DNA of 42,871 bases from JBFWYO01 sp050186335 (GCA_050186335.1 JBFWYO010000036.1:1-42871); one strand, 5' to 3'. Positions 15,053 through 27,365 are shown, counted from the first letter of the stretch. The notes: generated by a model from the sequence alone, not told the origin. Translations and numbers: made by a program.

Positions 15053-15066
15053 GCCGGAACGTCCCC

Positions 15067-15927
15067 GTGCGCCTCGTCGTCAGCTTCGAATTCTTTCCGC
15101 CCGCCGACCAGCCGGCCGAAGTCAAACTATGGGAAGCCATCGCGCGACTGGCGCCGCTCGGCCCGCGTTTCGTCTCGGTCACCTACGGCGCCGGCGGATC
15201 GACGCGTGACCGCACCGACCGCATGGTACGCCAGATGCGGGCACGCGCGGGATTGACGCCCGCGGCCCATGTGACTTGCGTCGGCGCGGCCCGTGGCGAA
15301 ATCGATTCGCTCGCGCGCGACTGGTGGGCGGCGGGCGTTCGGCATGTCGTCGCGCTGCGCGGCGACGCGCCCGATGGCGCCGGGCGGTATGTGCCCCACC
15401 CGAACGGCTATGAGAACGCCGCCGCGCTGGTCGCCGGCCTGCGCCGCATCGGCGATTTCGACATATCCGTCGCCGCCTATCCCGAAACGCACCCGGACTC
15501 GCCGTCGTCCGCCGCCTGCCTCGACAATCTGAAGCGCAAGATCGATGCCGGCGCGGCGCGCGCCATCACGCAGTTTTTTTTCGCACCGGAGACGTTCCTG
15601 CGGTTTCGCGACGCCGCCGCCGCGGCCGGCATCCGCGTGCCGATCGTCCCCGGCATCCTGCCGGTGACCAACTTCGCCAAGGTGATCGAGTTTGCACGCA
15701 AATGCGGCACCTCGATTCCGCCGGCACTGGCCGATCTATTCGACGGGCTCGATGACGATCCGGAAACGCGCGCGCTGGTGGCGGCAACCGCGGCGAGCGA
15801 ATTGTGCCTGGCGCTGGCCGTCGAGGGGGTCGATGCGTTCCATTTCTACACGCTGAATCGCCCGTTGCTGACGTTGGCGATTTGCCGACGCCTGGGCCTT
15901 CGGCCGAAGTTGCGCGAGGCGGCTTGA
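15067..15927 (+). CDS. metF: 5,10-methylenetetrahydrofolate reductase
   Basis: The 286-residue TIM-barrel flavoprotein reduces methylene-THF to 5-methyl-THF, the methyl donor for methionine synthase. Diagnostic residues: FEFFPP with the catalytic glutamate E8, FVSVTYGAGGSTRDRT, HVVALRGDAP, the substrate and FAD loop AAYPETHPDSP, and QFFF. The start is GTG at 15067, the only start in this frame that places FEFFPP close to the N-terminus as expected. The ribosome site is weak, so coupling to the regulator gene 14 bases upstream is likely. One base separates it from the first metH gene. Confidence 0.95.
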   Translation: MRLVVSFEFFPPADQPAEVKLWEAIARLAPLGPRFVSVTYGAGGSTRDRTDRMVRQMRARAGLTPAAHVTCVGAARGEIDSLARDWWAAGVRHVVALRGDAPDGAGRYVPHPNGYENAAALVAGLRRIGDFDISVAAYPETHPDSPSSAACLDNLKRKIDAGAARAITQFFFAPETFLRFRDAAAAAGIRVPIVPGILPVTNFAKVIEFARKCGTSIPPALADLFDGLDDDPETRALVAATAASELCLALAVEGVDAFHFYTLNRPLLTLAICRRLGLRPKLREAA

Positions 15928-15928
15928 C

Positions 15929-16989
15929 ATGACGCGCGCGGATCGCCGGGCGGCGCTCGAAGCCGCGGCCCGAGAACGAATTCTGGTGCTAGACGGGGCG
16001 CTCGGCACGGAGATCCAGGCGCGCGGGCTGACCGAGGCGGATTATCGGGGAGATCGCTTCGCCATGCATCGGCATGACCTGAAGGGCAACAATGACATTC
16101 TCAACCTGACCCGGCCGGATCTAATCGAAGCGATCCACCACGCGTATTTCAAAGCCGGCGCCGACATCGCCGAAGCCAACACCTTCAACGCCAACGCGAT
16201 TTCGCAGGCCGATTACGGCCTGGCTGACCTTGCCTACGAATTGAATCGCGCCGGCGCCGCGATCGCGCGGCGTGCCGCCGACGCCTGCAGCGCGGCACAG
16301 CCACACAAACCGCGCTTTGTCGCGGGCGTGCTCGGACCGACCGGCCGCACGGCGTCCCTGTCCCCGGACGTCAACGATCCCGGCGCCCGCAACGTGACGT
16401 TCGACGCCCTGCGCGAGGCATACAAAGAGGCCGCGCGCGGCTTGATCGACGGCGGCGCCGATCTGATTTTGGTCGAAACCGTGTTCGATACATTGAACGC
16501 CAAGGCGGCGCTGTTCGCGCTCGACGAACTGTTCGAGCATGACGGCCGCGCCCTGCCGGTGATGATTTCGGGCACGATCACGGACAAATCCGGGCGCACC
16601 CTCTCGGGCCAGACGGTCGAAGCATTCTGGCATTCGCTGCGCCACGCCAGGCCGTTCAGCATCGGCCTCAACTGCGCGCTCGGCGCCGCGGAACTGCGCC
16701 CCTACGTGGCCGAACTGGCGCGCATCGCCGATGTCTGCGTCAGCGCGCACCCGAACGCGGGCTTGCCGAATGCGTTCGGCGCCTACGACGAAACGCCGAC
16801 CGAAACGGCGGCGCATTTGGACGAGTGGTCGGCGTCCGGATTGGTCAATATCGTTGGCGGCTGCTGCGGGACCACCCCGGCGCATATCAGGGCCATCGCC
16901 GAAGCGGCCGCGCGCAACGCACCGCGCGCCATTCCGCGCCTGGACAAGCGCCTGCGACTGTCCGGCCTGGAGCCGTTCACGGCCGCCGC

Positions 16990-16993
<4 letters not shown>
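15929..16993 (+). CDS. metH: methionine synthase, homocysteine-binding module (split MetH)
   Basis: The 354-residue protein is the N-terminal (homocysteine S-methyltransferase) module of B12-dependent methionine synthase. It has DGALGTEIQARGL at the start, and the zinc ligands C249 (GLNCALG) and C312-C313 (VGGCCGTTP). The methyl-THF, B12 and reactivation modules are absent and lie in the next gene. Splitting of MetH into two proteins is known in Alphaproteobacteria, so this is probably not a broken gene. Stop and next start overlap in ATGA, which suits equal production of the two parts. Confidence 0.95.
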
Positions 16994-19647
<2,654 letters not shown>

Positions 19648-19862
19648 CGGCGCACGGCCGCGCCTGCTCCGAGAGGTTCGGCATGGAGGCCGGTTCTGAT
19701 CCGCGGATTAACAGGCATTCCTCGCCCAAAGCTTGCCGAAGGACGCGCCAGGGGACGCCACTTGGATTGACTTTGCCGCCGCGCCTGCCTCCAATCTGGA
19801 CTCGAAATGATGCCGCAATTCGGCGCCAAGTTGGTGCCGGATCATGCCTTGACCGAGATCGA
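19648..19862. other. intergenic region, no gene seen
   Basis: These 215 GC-rich bases lie between metH and a di-haem cytochrome gene. I see no clear terminator, RNA or conserved motif. Confidence 0.4.
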
Positions 19863-21242
19863 ATGCTGCGCCGCATCCAAATCACGATCGGTTTCGTCGC
19901 CTGTTTGCTGATCGCGGGCGGGCTGGCGTTGGCGGAAAGCGACGCGACAGCGCCCGGCGGCGCTACGACGCGCAAGGCTATCGACGAAAACGCCTTCGCC
20001 GCCCCGGCCGCTAACCTGACCGCCGACCAACAGCCGAGATTCTTTGCCGGCCAACGCCTGTTCAACACCAGTTGGGTCGCGGCACCTTCGGGCCTGAGTC
20101 TGTTTGACGGGCTCGGTCCGGTGTTCAATCGCGTGCGCTGCAGCGGCTGCCACGAGAACGACGGGCGCGGCCAGCCGCCAGCCATGTTCGGCGAACCGAT
20201 GCTGTCGATGGTAGTGCGCCTTTCGGTACCTGGTCTGTTACCGAGCGGTGCGCCGATGCCGCATCCGGCCTACGGCGACCAACTGAACGACCGCTCGATT
20301 CCGAACATTCCGCCCGAAGGCCGCGCCGCGATCCGCTGGATCGAGACGCAAGGCAAATATGCCGACGGCACCGTTTACAAATTGCGCCGCCCGGCGACCG
20401 AGTTCGTCGATCTGGCGTTCGGGCCGATCGGCAGCGAAGTGATGCTGTCGGAGCGCGTTGCGCCGCAGCTCATCGGCATGGGCTTGCTCGAAGCGGTGCC
20501 CGAGGCGGATATCCTGTCGCGCGCCGACCCGGACGATAGGAACAAGGACGGCATCAAGGGCGTGCCCAATTCGGTTTGGGACGGCGCGCAGAATAAAGCC
20601 GTGCTCGGCCGGTTCGGCTGGAAGGCCAACGTACCCAACCTGCGCCAACAGATAGCGGCCGCGTTCCACAACGATATGGGACTGACGACGACATTGTTCG
20701 CCGAGCAGAACTGCCCCGAACCGCAACTCGCGTGCCGTGCCGCGCCGAACGGCGGCACGCCGGAGATCAACGACGAATTTCTCGACGACCTGACATTCTA
20801 TATCAGCCAACTCGCCGTGCCGGCGCGGCGCGATGTGGACAAGCCGGCCGTCAAGGCCGGCGAACTGGTTTTCGCGCGCCTCGGTTGCGCGCCTTGCCAC
20901 GTGCCGACGTTGACGACCGGCCCACATGCCTTGCCGACGGTGGCCAATCAGACCATTCGCCCGTATACGGATTTGTTGTTGCACGACATGGGCGAAGGGC
21001 TGGCGGACGGACGGCCGGATTTCGAGGCGACGGGGCGCCAGTGGCGGACGGCCCCGTTGTGGGGCCTCGGCCTGGTGCCGACCGTCAACGGGCATTCGTT
21101 CCTGCTGCATGACGGGCGCGCGCGCGATTTCGCCGAGGCGATTCTGTGGCACGGCGGCGAGGCGGATCGCGCCAAGGAAGCGTTCCGCAAATCGCCGGCG
21201 GCGGATCGCGCGGCGCTGATCGAATTCCTGAAGTCGCTGTAA
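19863..21242 (+). CDS. di-haem cytochrome c, DUF1111 / thiol oxidoreductase-like
   Basis: The 459-residue exported protein begins with a signal peptide (MLRRIQITIGFVACLLIAGG to ALAES). It carries two c-type haem sites, C93-S-G-C96-H97 and C342-A-P-C345-H346, and the DUF1111 features (LFNTSWVAAPS, RCSGCHENDGRGQPP, VPNSVWDGAQ, LHDMGEGLADG, LLHDGRARDFAEAILWHGGEA in part). The start at 19863 is chosen because the same frame upstream has no signal and codes nothing recognisable. The family is periplasmic or outer-membrane facing and often linked to peroxide or metal uptake, but its reaction is not settled. No neighbour explains it. It ends 7 bases from the convergent pip gene. Confidence 0.9.
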   Translation: MLRRIQITIGFVACLLIAGGLALAESDATAPGGATTRKAIDENAFAAPAANLTADQQPRFFAGQRLFNTSWVAAPSGLSLFDGLGPVFNRVRCSGCHENDGRGQPPAMFGEPMLSMVVRLSVPGLLPSGAPMPHPAYGDQLNDRSIPNIPPEGRAAIRWIETQGKYADGTVYKLRRPATEFVDLAFGPIGSEVMLSERVAPQLIGMGLLEAVPEADILSRADPDDRNKDGIKGVPNSVWDGAQNKAVLGRFGWKANVPNLRQQIAAAFHNDMGLTTTLFAEQNCPEPQLACRAAPNGGTPEINDEFLDDLTFYISQLAVPARRDVDKPAVKAGELVFARLGCAPCHVPTLTTGPHALPTVANQTIRPYTDLLLHDMGEGLADGRPDFEATGRQWRTAPLWGLGLVPTVNGHSFLLHDGRARDFAEAILWHGGEADRAKEAFRKSPAADRAALIEFLKSL

Positions 21243-21249
21243 GATCGCG

Positions 21250-22242
21250 TCAACCGACCGCGCGGCGCGGCGCCATTTTGCGCGCGGGTCCGTCGGTCAA
21301 CTGCTTGAACCGTTCGGTGGCGCCGATCAGCGCGCGGCGCGTGCCCGGCTCGGTTGCCGAATGGCCGGCATCCGCGATCACGTAATACTCGGCCTCCGGC
21401 CAGGCACGATGCAGATCGTCCGCGGTCATGATCGGACATACGACGTCATAGCGGCCTTGCACGATCACACAGGGCAAATGGCGGATGGCCCCGATGTCGC
21501 GCAGCAATTGCCCATCCTCGAGAAACATGCGGTGGACGAAGTAATGCGCTTCGATGCGCGCGAGTCCGAGGGCGACGCGTTCCTGTTGGAACGAAGTAAT
21601 GGTTTCCGGGCTCGGCAGCAGAGTCGAGCAGGCGCCCTCGTACGATGCCCAGGCGCGCGCCGCCGGGAGGTGAATATCCGGGTGCGGATCGACCAGGCGG
21701 CGATAATAGTTGCCCATCACGTCGGCGCGCTCGGCCAGCGGCAGGAATTCGACGAAATTCCGGTGCGCTTCAGGGAAGATCAGCCGCATGCCGGAGAGAA
21801 ACCAATCGAGCTCGACCTGCCGGCCGGTGAAGATGCCGCGCAGGATGAAGCCGAGGCAGCGATCCGGATGCTTCTGCCCATAGGCGAGCGCCAGCGAGCT
21901 GCCCCACGAGCCGCCGAACATGAACCATTTGTCGATGCCGAGATATTCGCGCAGCCGCTCCATATCGGCGACCAGATGCCAGGTCGTATTGTCGGTCAGA
22001 TCGGCTTGCGGGGTCGATCGACCGGCACCGCGCTGATCGAACAGGATGATGCGGTAATGTGCCGGATCGAAATAACGCCGGTGCATCGGAAATGTGCCGG
22101 CTCCGGGACCGCCATGCAGGAACAGCATCGGCACGCCGTCCGGGTTGCCGGCTTCTTCCCAATACATCGCGTGTCGGCCGTCCAACCGGAGATAGCCGGT
22201 GCTGTCGGCTTCGATGGGCGGAAAAAAGTCGGTCTTGATCAT
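21250..22242 (-). CDS. pip: proline iminopeptidase
   Basis: The 330-residue alpha/beta hydrolase removes N-terminal proline from small peptides in the cytoplasm. It has the oxyanion motif HGGPG (43-47), the nucleophile S112 in GGSWGSS, D266 in GRYDVVCP and H294 in ADAGHSATEP. The cap region is of the usual S33 length. The start ATG at 22242 gives a typical N-terminus; the frame is open for 100 further codons upstream, but those are not protein-like. The gene is divergent from the nuclease-like gene 100 bases away. It stands alone. Confidence 0.93.
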   Translation of the reverse strand: MIKTDFFPPIEADSTGYLRLDGRHAMYWEEAGNPDGVPMLFLHGGPGAGTFPMHRRYFDPAHYRIILFDQRGAGRSTPQADLTDNTTWHLVADMERLREYLGIDKWFMFGGSWGSSLALAYGQKHPDRCLGFILRGIFTGRQVELDWFLSGMRLIFPEAHRNFVEFLPLAERADVMGNYYRRLVDPHPDIHLPAARAWASYEGACSTLLPSPETITSFQQERVALGLARIEAHYFVHRMFLEDGQLLRDIGAIRHLPCVIVQGRYDVVCPIMTADDLHRAWPEAEYYVIADAGHSATEPGTRRALIGATERFKQLTDGPARKMAPRRAVG

Positions 22243-22342
22243 TTGGTCCGGGTGCTGAAACTTTGTGATGCCGGGCGCGCGCGAGCGCTTCGATGCCACT
22301 ATCGCCCACAAGCCGGGCGGTGCGCAACATGGGCCGTAGCTG

Positions 22343-23188
22343 ATGCGACAGGACCGGGAGTCGAACGCGAGCCTTAGGGCGCCGACCGGCGACCGTCGCG
22401 CCGTGCTGCGGCTGCTCGCCTTGGGTGCCGCATGGACGTCAGCATTGCCGCTGCAGGCCGCCTTTGCCAAAGGCAAGCCGGACCGGCTGGCCGAAGCGGC
22501 CATCAAAGAGGTCATCGACGGTGATACCGTCATGGTCGACAACGGCGATCAGGTGCGCCTGGTCGGCCTGCAGGCGCCACGCCTGCCGCTCGACCGGCCG
22601 GGCGTCAAGGCATGGCCGCTGGCGGCGGAGTCCAAGGCCGCGCTGGAACGAATAGCGCTCGGCAAATTGGCCCGCTTCGAATACACCGGCCGGCCGCGCG
22701 ATCGGTACCGTCGTCATCTTGCGCATCTTTTCGTCGGCGACCTTTGGATCCAAGGCGAAATGGCGAAGGCCGGCTGGGCGCGCGTTTATGGCTTTGCCGA
22801 CAACCGGGCCCGGCTGCGCGAGCTATTGGCCTTCGAAGGCGAAGCGCGCGCCGCGCGACGCGGCTTATGGTCGGATGCGTTCTATCGCGTGCGCGACGCG
22901 GCGGACGTGCGCCAGCTGGACCGCGACCTGGAAAGTTTTCAGCTCGTTGAGGGCAAGGTCCTCAAAGCGGCGATCGTGCGCGACCGCGCCTATTTGAATT
23001 TCGGCCGAATTTATCGCCAGGATTTTACCGTAATGCTTGATAGCGCGGCGTTACGCTTGTTTCGCGCGGCCGGCATCGACGTCGCCGACTACGAAGGCCG
23101 GCGTTTGCGCGTGCGGGGCTGGCTGAAGTCCGAGAACGGGCCCGCGATCGACGTGCAGTTCCCGGAACAGGTCGAAACGCTCGGCTGA
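22343..23188 (+). CDS. exported thermonuclease-fold (SNase) protein
   Basis: The 281-residue protein starts with a likely signal peptide that includes DRRAVLRLLALGAAW, so Tat export is possible. The SNase domain (about 53-170) has VIDGDTVMV and VRLVGLQAPRLP. Residues at the Staphylococcus nuclease positions appear as R72, E96 and R123 (DRYRR), so cleavage of DNA or RNA is plausible. A second part (about 175-281) with a repeat-like FQLVEGKVLKAAIVRDRAYLNFG resembles the extra domain seen in some SNase proteins. Function in the cell is unknown. Confidence 0.82.
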   Translation: MRQDRESNASLRAPTGDRRAVLRLLALGAAWTSALPLQAAFAKGKPDRLAEAAIKEVIDGDTVMVDNGDQVRLVGLQAPRLPLDRPGVKAWPLAAESKAALERIALGKLARFEYTGRPRDRYRRHLAHLFVGDLWIQGEMAKAGWARVYGFADNRARLRELLAFEGEARAARRGLWSDAFYRVRDAADVRQLDRDLESFQLVEGKVLKAAIVRDRAYLNFGRIYRQDFTVMLDSAALRLFRAAGIDVADYEGRRLRVRGWLKSENGPAIDVQFPEQVETLG

Positions 23189-23235
23189 GCGCACCTGTTG
23201 CATCAGCCGCTGGCCGCCGATTACCGATCACCCGC

Positions 23236-23766
23236 CTATTTGACTCCACGCTGCGCGCGATTGTAGGCGAGTTCCGCCTCCGTCAACTGGAAGCCGAGCC
23301 AGGTTTCGAACGCCAGGCCGCTGCCGGCGCGGGCCAGCCGGTACAGCGTCCATGTGCCGTCGGTGACCTGCACCTGGGCGGCGTTGCCGAAGCGGGCGCG
23401 GACCTTGAACTCCTGCTTGGTCAGCAGATTGCCGCGCCGATCGGTAATGACGATGAAATACGGCACTTCGACCGAATCGCCTTGCATGGCCGGCCCGCGC
23501 CGGAACACGAAGGTCGCATCGACCTCGACCGTCAGCTGCGTCAGCGCCGGAGCTTCGACCTCGCATTTCAGCTTCATGTCGGTGATTTCGGCCGTGAACA
23601 TTACGTTCTGCGTGCCGGGCGCGAATTTGGTGATGGTGCCGGCTTGATCGAGCACGGCGATACGGGGACAAAATGTACGTTCGGGACCGGCACAGGCGGC
23701 GAGCACGAGGCCGAGGCCGCTGACGACAATGGCCAGCGCGAACAGGCGGCGGAACTTGGAGTTCAT
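23236..23766 (-). CDS. putative lipoprotein, function unknown
   Basis: Start chosen at 23766, giving a 176-residue protein with a signal peptide and lipobox LAAC (C25). The frame is open upstream, but the longer version overlaps the CDGSH gene and hides the signal. The mature part looks beta-rich (VMFTAEITDMKLKCEV, VEVPYFIVITDRRGNLL) and may sit at the membrane facing the periplasm. I do not recognise a named family. It follows the CDGSH gene by 23 bases on the same strand. Confidence 0.75.
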   Translation of the reverse strand: MNSKFRRLFALAIVVSGLGLVLAACAGPERTFCPRIAVLDQAGTITKFAPGTQNVMFTAEITDMKLKCEVEAPALTQLTVEVDATFVFRRGPAMQGDSVEVPYFIVITDRRGNLLTKQEFKVRARFGNAAQVQVTDGTWTLYRLARAGSGLAFETWLGFQLTEAELAYNRAQRGVK

Positions 23767-23789
23767 GATCGAGGCGTGCTTTCCGAACG

Positions 23790-24029
23790 CTAGAGTGAAT
23801 TGTGCGTGCCGTCGCAGAACGGCTTTTCCCTGGTTTGCTTGCAGCCGCATAACCAGACTTCTTCCGTCTTTTCCTGCTTGAACACGATCGGCCTGAATTC
23901 GGTGACCTTGTGGGCACCGTCGCAATAAGGTTGTTTCTTGCTCAAGCCGCACGCACACCAAGCGTAGGTTTTGCCGGCTTCGAGCGTGGCATTGTACGGT
24001 TGTTTTTGAGCGACGGTTGGCTTGCTCAT
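23790..24029 (-). CDS. CDGSH-type iron-sulfur protein with two cluster motifs
   Basis: The 79-residue protein has two motifs of the CDGSH type: C25, C27, C36, H40 (CACGLSKKQPYCDGAH) and C61, C63, C72, H76 (CGCKQTREKPFCDGTH). Each should hold a [2Fe-2S] cluster with three cysteines and one histidine. Proteins of this kind act in iron, sulfur or redox balance; the precise role here is unknown. The start at 24029 has GAGGGCGG a few bases upstream. It is divergent from ispH. Confidence 0.93.
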   Translation of the reverse strand: MSKPTVAQKQPYNATLEAGKTYAWCACGLSKKQPYCDGAHKVTEFRPIVFKQEKTEEVWLCGCKQTREKPFCDGTHNSL

Positions 24030-24232
24030 ACGGGTGTTCCGCCCTCTGTGGCTGACGCGTGACGAGGAGCGGACTTTAGGTGACGCTCCGGCCCGGCACA
24101 AGGCCCGAAGCGCATTCTGGAAAATCTCAAAAAAGACATAATTATCAAAGCGATAAGGCAGATTCAGGTGCGACAATTTTGCGCCTCCCAAGGCACCGCA
24201 CGACGGCCGATGTTATCTCGATGGAGAGCGCA

Positions 24233-25186
24233 ATGACGAATTCCCCCCGCCGGCCGCTCACCGTTCTGCTCGCAAACCCGCGCGGCTTCTGCGCCGGCGT
24301 CGACCGTGCGATCGACATCGTCGAGTGCGCGCTCGCGAAGTACGGCAAGCCCGTCTACGTGCTGCACGACATCGTCCACAATCATGTCGTGGTGGAAGAG
24401 CTGCGGCGCAAAGGCGCCGCCTTCGTCGAATCGCTGGACGATGTGCCCGAGGCGGCGCCGGTAGTGTTTTCCGCGCACGGCGTCGCCAAGCGGATCGAAC
24501 ATGCGGCGCACCGCAAGAATCTCGTCGTTGTCGATGCGACGTGCCCGCTGGTTCACAAAGTGCACAGCGAAGTCAGGCATCATGTCGGCGCTGGGCGGCA
24601 TGTGGTCGTGATCGGCCATGCCGGCCACGCCGAGGTATTGGGGACGGCCGGTCAGGCGCCGGTCGGCGCGGTGACGTTGGTGCAGACCGTGCGCGACGCC
24701 GAAACGGTCAAACTGCCGTCCGGCAAACTCGCCTATGTCACGCAGACGACGCTCGACGTGCGCGAAACCGATGCCATCGTGGCCGCCTTGCACCGCCGCT
24801 TTCCCGGTATCGTCGGTCCCGCCGCCGAGGATATTTGCTATGCCACCAGCAACCGCCAAGGCGCCGTGCGCGATCTGGCGCCGCTGTGCCAGGCGTTCGT
24901 CGTGGTCGGCGCGCCGCATTCGTCGAATTCGCGCCGTCTGGTCGAAACCGCCGAGCATGCGGGATGCGCGAACGCCTTCATGCTCGAAACTGCCGAACAG
25001 ATGGATTGGCAACGGCTTGACGGCGTCGCCGCATTGGGCCTGACGGCCAGCGCATCCGCGCCCGAGGCGGTCGTGCGCCAGTTGCTTGAAGCCCTCGCCG
25101 CGCGCTATGACTTGAGTCTCGAAGAGCGGCCGGGCCCGCGCGAAGACATCCGCTTCAACCTGCCCAAGGCGCTGTTCGCGGCATAG
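24233..25186 (+). CDS. ispH: 4-hydroxy-3-methylbut-2-enyl diphosphate reductase
   Basis: The 317-residue [4Fe-4S] enzyme makes IPP and DMAPP from HMBPP in the last step of the non-mevalonate (MEP) isoprenoid pathway. Cluster ligands C20 (GFCAGV), C104 (DATCPLV) and C202 (DICYATSNRQ) and the catalytic E134 (GHAEV) are present. The start at 24233 has GGAGAG 5 bases upstream; an in-frame ATG at 24221 is weaker. It is followed by thrB and rnhA, an order common in Alphaproteobacteria. Confidence 0.97.
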   Translation: MTNSPRRPLTVLLANPRGFCAGVDRAIDIVECALAKYGKPVYVLHDIVHNHVVVEELRRKGAAFVESLDDVPEAAPVVFSAHGVAKRIEHAAHRKNLVVVDATCPLVHKVHSEVRHHVGAGRHVVVIGHAGHAEVLGTAGQAPVGAVTLVQTVRDAETVKLPSGKLAYVTQTTLDVRETDAIVAALHRRFPGIVGPAAEDICYATSNRQGAVRDLAPLCQAFVVVGAPHSSNSRRLVETAEHAGCANAFMLETAEQMDWQRLDGVAALGLTASASAPEAVVRQLLEALAARYDLSLEERPGPREDIRFNLPKALFAA

Positions 25187-25236
25187 GCCCGGCTCCCGGG
25201 TTTAGGCCGGGGTCGATTTTTTTCAAGGCATGCTGC

Positions 25237-26199
25237 GTGGCCGTCTACACCGAAGTTGCCGACGACGTTCTGGCTGCATTTCTGGCGCACTACGAAGTGG
25301 GCCAGGCGATGTCGTTCAAGGGGATTGCCGAAGGCGTCGAGAACTCGAATTTCTTCCTCAAGACCGATCGCGGCGAGTACATCCTTACGCTGTACGAAAA
25401 ACGCGTTCGGCCGGAAGACCTGCCGTTCTTCCTCGGCCTGATGGATCATCTGGCGGCGCGCGGCATCGCGTGTCCCACGCCCGTGCACGGCAAGGACGGC
25501 AAGGCGTTGCGCAAATTGTGCGGCAAGCCTGCGGCGATCGTTTCGTTCCTGCCCGGAGTATCGCCGCGCAAGATCGCGGTCAAGCATTGCGGCCCGCTCG
25601 GCGACGCGCTGGCCCGGATGCATGTCGCCGGAGCCGACTTTGGGATCAAGCGGCCCAACGCGCTCTCGGTCGCCGGCTGGCGGCCGATCTTCGATAAATG
25701 TCGCGCCCGCGCGCACGAAGTCAAAAAAGGCCTGGCCGAGGAGATCGATGAGGAAATCGGCTTCCTCGAAGCGAACTGGCCGAAGGATCTGCCGACCGGC
25801 GTGATCCACGCCGATCTGTTTCCGGACAATGTGTTCTTTCTGGGCGATCGGTTGTCCGGACTGATCGATTTGTATTTTGCCTGCAACGACTATTTCGCCT
25901 ACGACATCGCCGTATGCTTGAACGCGTGGTGCTTCGAGCCGGATGTCAGTTTCAACATCACCAAGGCGCATGCCATGCTCGCCGCATACCGGAAGGTGCG
26001 CGATTTTTCCAAGACCGAGTTGACGACCCTGCCGCTGCTTGCGCGCGGCGCGGCGACGCGATTCCTGCTGACCCGCCTGCACGATTGGCTGCATCACCCG
26101 CCGGGCGCGATGGTCACGCCGAAAAATCCGCTGGAATATTACCGCAAACTGCGGTTCCACCAGCGCGTCGGCCGCCCGGGCGAATACGGATTGGATTGA
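25237..26199 (+). CDS. thrB: homoserine kinase (ThrB type II, APH fold)
   Basis: The 320-residue kinase phosphorylates homoserine for threonine synthase. It belongs to the aminoglycoside phosphotransferase-like ThrB2 family of Alphaproteobacteria and is unlike the GHMP-type ThrB of E. coli. Landmarks are MSFKGIAEGVENSNFF near residues 25-40, the catalytic H191, D193 and N198 (HADLFPDNVFF) and D211 (LIDLYFACND). GTG start at 25237 with AAGGC upstream. It lies between ispH and rnhA; thrC, which uses its product, is at 37073. Confidence 0.95.
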   Translation: MAVYTEVADDVLAAFLAHYEVGQAMSFKGIAEGVENSNFFLKTDRGEYILTLYEKRVRPEDLPFFLGLMDHLAARGIACPTPVHGKDGKALRKLCGKPAAIVSFLPGVSPRKIAVKHCGPLGDALARMHVAGADFGIKRPNALSVAGWRPIFDKCRARAHEVKKGLAEEIDEEIGFLEANWPKDLPTGVIHADLFPDNVFFLGDRLSGLIDLYFACNDYFAYDIAVCLNAWCFEPDVSFNITKAHAMLAAYRKVRDFSKTELTTLPLLARGAATRFLLTRLHDWLHHPPGAMVTPKNPLEYYRKLRFHQRVGRPGEYGLD

Positions 26200-26205
26200 C
26201 CACGC

Positions 26206-26685
26206 GTGACATCGAAGAAACACCAGACCAAGCACGACGGCGTGGTCGAGATTTATACCGACGGCGCCTGCCAGGGCAACCCGGGCCCCGGCGGCTGGGG
26301 CGCGATCCTGGTCTATGGCAGCCGCGAAAAGGAAATCTGGGGCGGCGAGGATCAGACCACCAACAACCGCATGGAAATGATGGCGGCGATCGCGGCGCTG
26401 GAATCGCTCACGCGACCGGTGACCGCGCGGCTGCACACGGACAGCCAGTACCTAAAAAACGGCATTACCGAGTGGCTGCCGCAATGGAAAAAGCGCGGCT
26501 GGAAAACCGCCGACAAGAAACCGGTCAAGAACGTCGACCTGTGGCAGCGCCTCGAGCGCGCGTTGCAGGCGCACAAGGTCACGTTCCATTGGGTGCGCGG
26601 ACACGCGGGTCACACGGAAAACGAGCGCGCCGACGTGCTGGCGCGCAAAGGCCTGGAGCAACATTCCGAACGCGCGCGCGACTAG
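26206..26685 (+). CDS. rnhA: ribonuclease HI
   Basis: The 159-residue enzyme cleaves the RNA strand of RNA-DNA hybrids and removes R-loops and primers. Active-site residues are D19 (YTDGACQGNPGPGGWG), E57 (NNRMEMMAA), D79 (HTDSQYL), H133 and D143 (RGHAGHTENERADVLA). GTG start 6 bases after the thrB stop, so it is probably translated from the same message. A hairpin at 26726-26750 ends this unit. Confidence 0.97.
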   Translation: MTSKKHQTKHDGVVEIYTDGACQGNPGPGGWGAILVYGSREKEIWGGEDQTTNNRMEMMAAIAALESLTRPVTARLHTDSQYLKNGITEWLPQWKKRGWKTADKKPVKNVDLWQRLERALQAHKVTFHWVRGHAGHTENERADVLARKGLEQHSERARD

Positions 26686-26725
26686 ACGGTTGTCGGCGGC
26701 TCGCAGGTCGGCCGCGCCGAAAGGA

Positions 26726-26750
26726 AAACGGCCGCATCGAGCGGCCGTTT
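26726..26750. terminator. intrinsic terminator between convergent rnhA and peroxiredoxin genes
   Basis: A perfect 10-bp stem (AAACGGCCGC and GCGGCCGTTT) with a 5-base loop lies between two genes that end toward each other. On the minus strand it is followed by a T-rich tract (TTTTCCTTT), on the plus strand by only three T. It probably works in both directions, better for the peroxiredoxin gene. Confidence 0.75.
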
Positions 26751-26773
26751 CCATCGCAAAGTATGCAACCGAT

Positions 26774-27256
26774 TTACAGCGCCTTGAGCACTGCTTCCGC
26801 GCTCGACACTTCGAAGGCGCCCGGCTTTTCGACCTGCAGCGCCTTGACCACGCCATTGTCGACGACCATGGCGTAGCGCACCGAGCGCTCGCCCATGCCG
26901 AAGCCTTTGCCGTCCATTGTCAGGCCCAAGGCGCGAGTCAGGTCGCCGTTGCCGTCGGCCAGCATGGTGACTTTGCCGTCGGCGCTTTGCGACTTGCCCC
27001 ATGCGTCCATGACGAATGCGTCGTTCACGGACAGGCAAGCGATCTCGGCGACGCCCTTCTTGCGGATCTCGTCGGCCTTTTCGACGAAGCCCGGCAGATG
27101 CTTGGCCGAACATGTCGGCGTGAAGGCGCCCGGTAGGCCGAACACGACGACCTTGCGGCCGGCGAAATACTTGTCGGTCTCGACGTCCTGCATGCCGTCC
27201 TTGGTCTTGGTCTTGATTTTGACGGACGGAATTTTATCGCCCACTTTGATGGTCAT
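26774..27256 (-). CDS. peroxiredoxin (Prx5-type)
   Basis: The 160-residue thiol peroxidase has the peroxidatic C49 in PGAFTPTCSAKHLPGF and C74 in ACLSVN. It would reduce H2O2 or organic peroxides. The single-domain Prx5 form usually takes electrons from glutathione or thioredoxin. It sits downstream of a DsbD-like gene (about 110 bases, same strand) but is probably transcribed on its own. Closeness to the ispH-thrB-rnhA block is common in this class. Confidence 0.94.
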   Translation of the reverse strand: MTIKVGDKIPSVKIKTKTKDGMQDVETDKYFAGRKVVVFGLPGAFTPTCSAKHLPGFVEKADEIRKKGVAEIACLSVNDAFVMDAWGKSQSADGKVTMLADGNGDLTRALGLTMDGKGFGMGERSVRYAMVVDNGVVKALQVEKPGAFEVSSAEAVLKAL

Positions 27257-27365
27257 GGTGTCTCCCCTTTACGGATGGATCGGTGGTGATGGGTTCGGCG
27301 CCTGAGCCGGCGCGTCGCTAAAAGATAGTGTCCCGCACGGGAGAATCCCAGCCGGAAAATCCAGC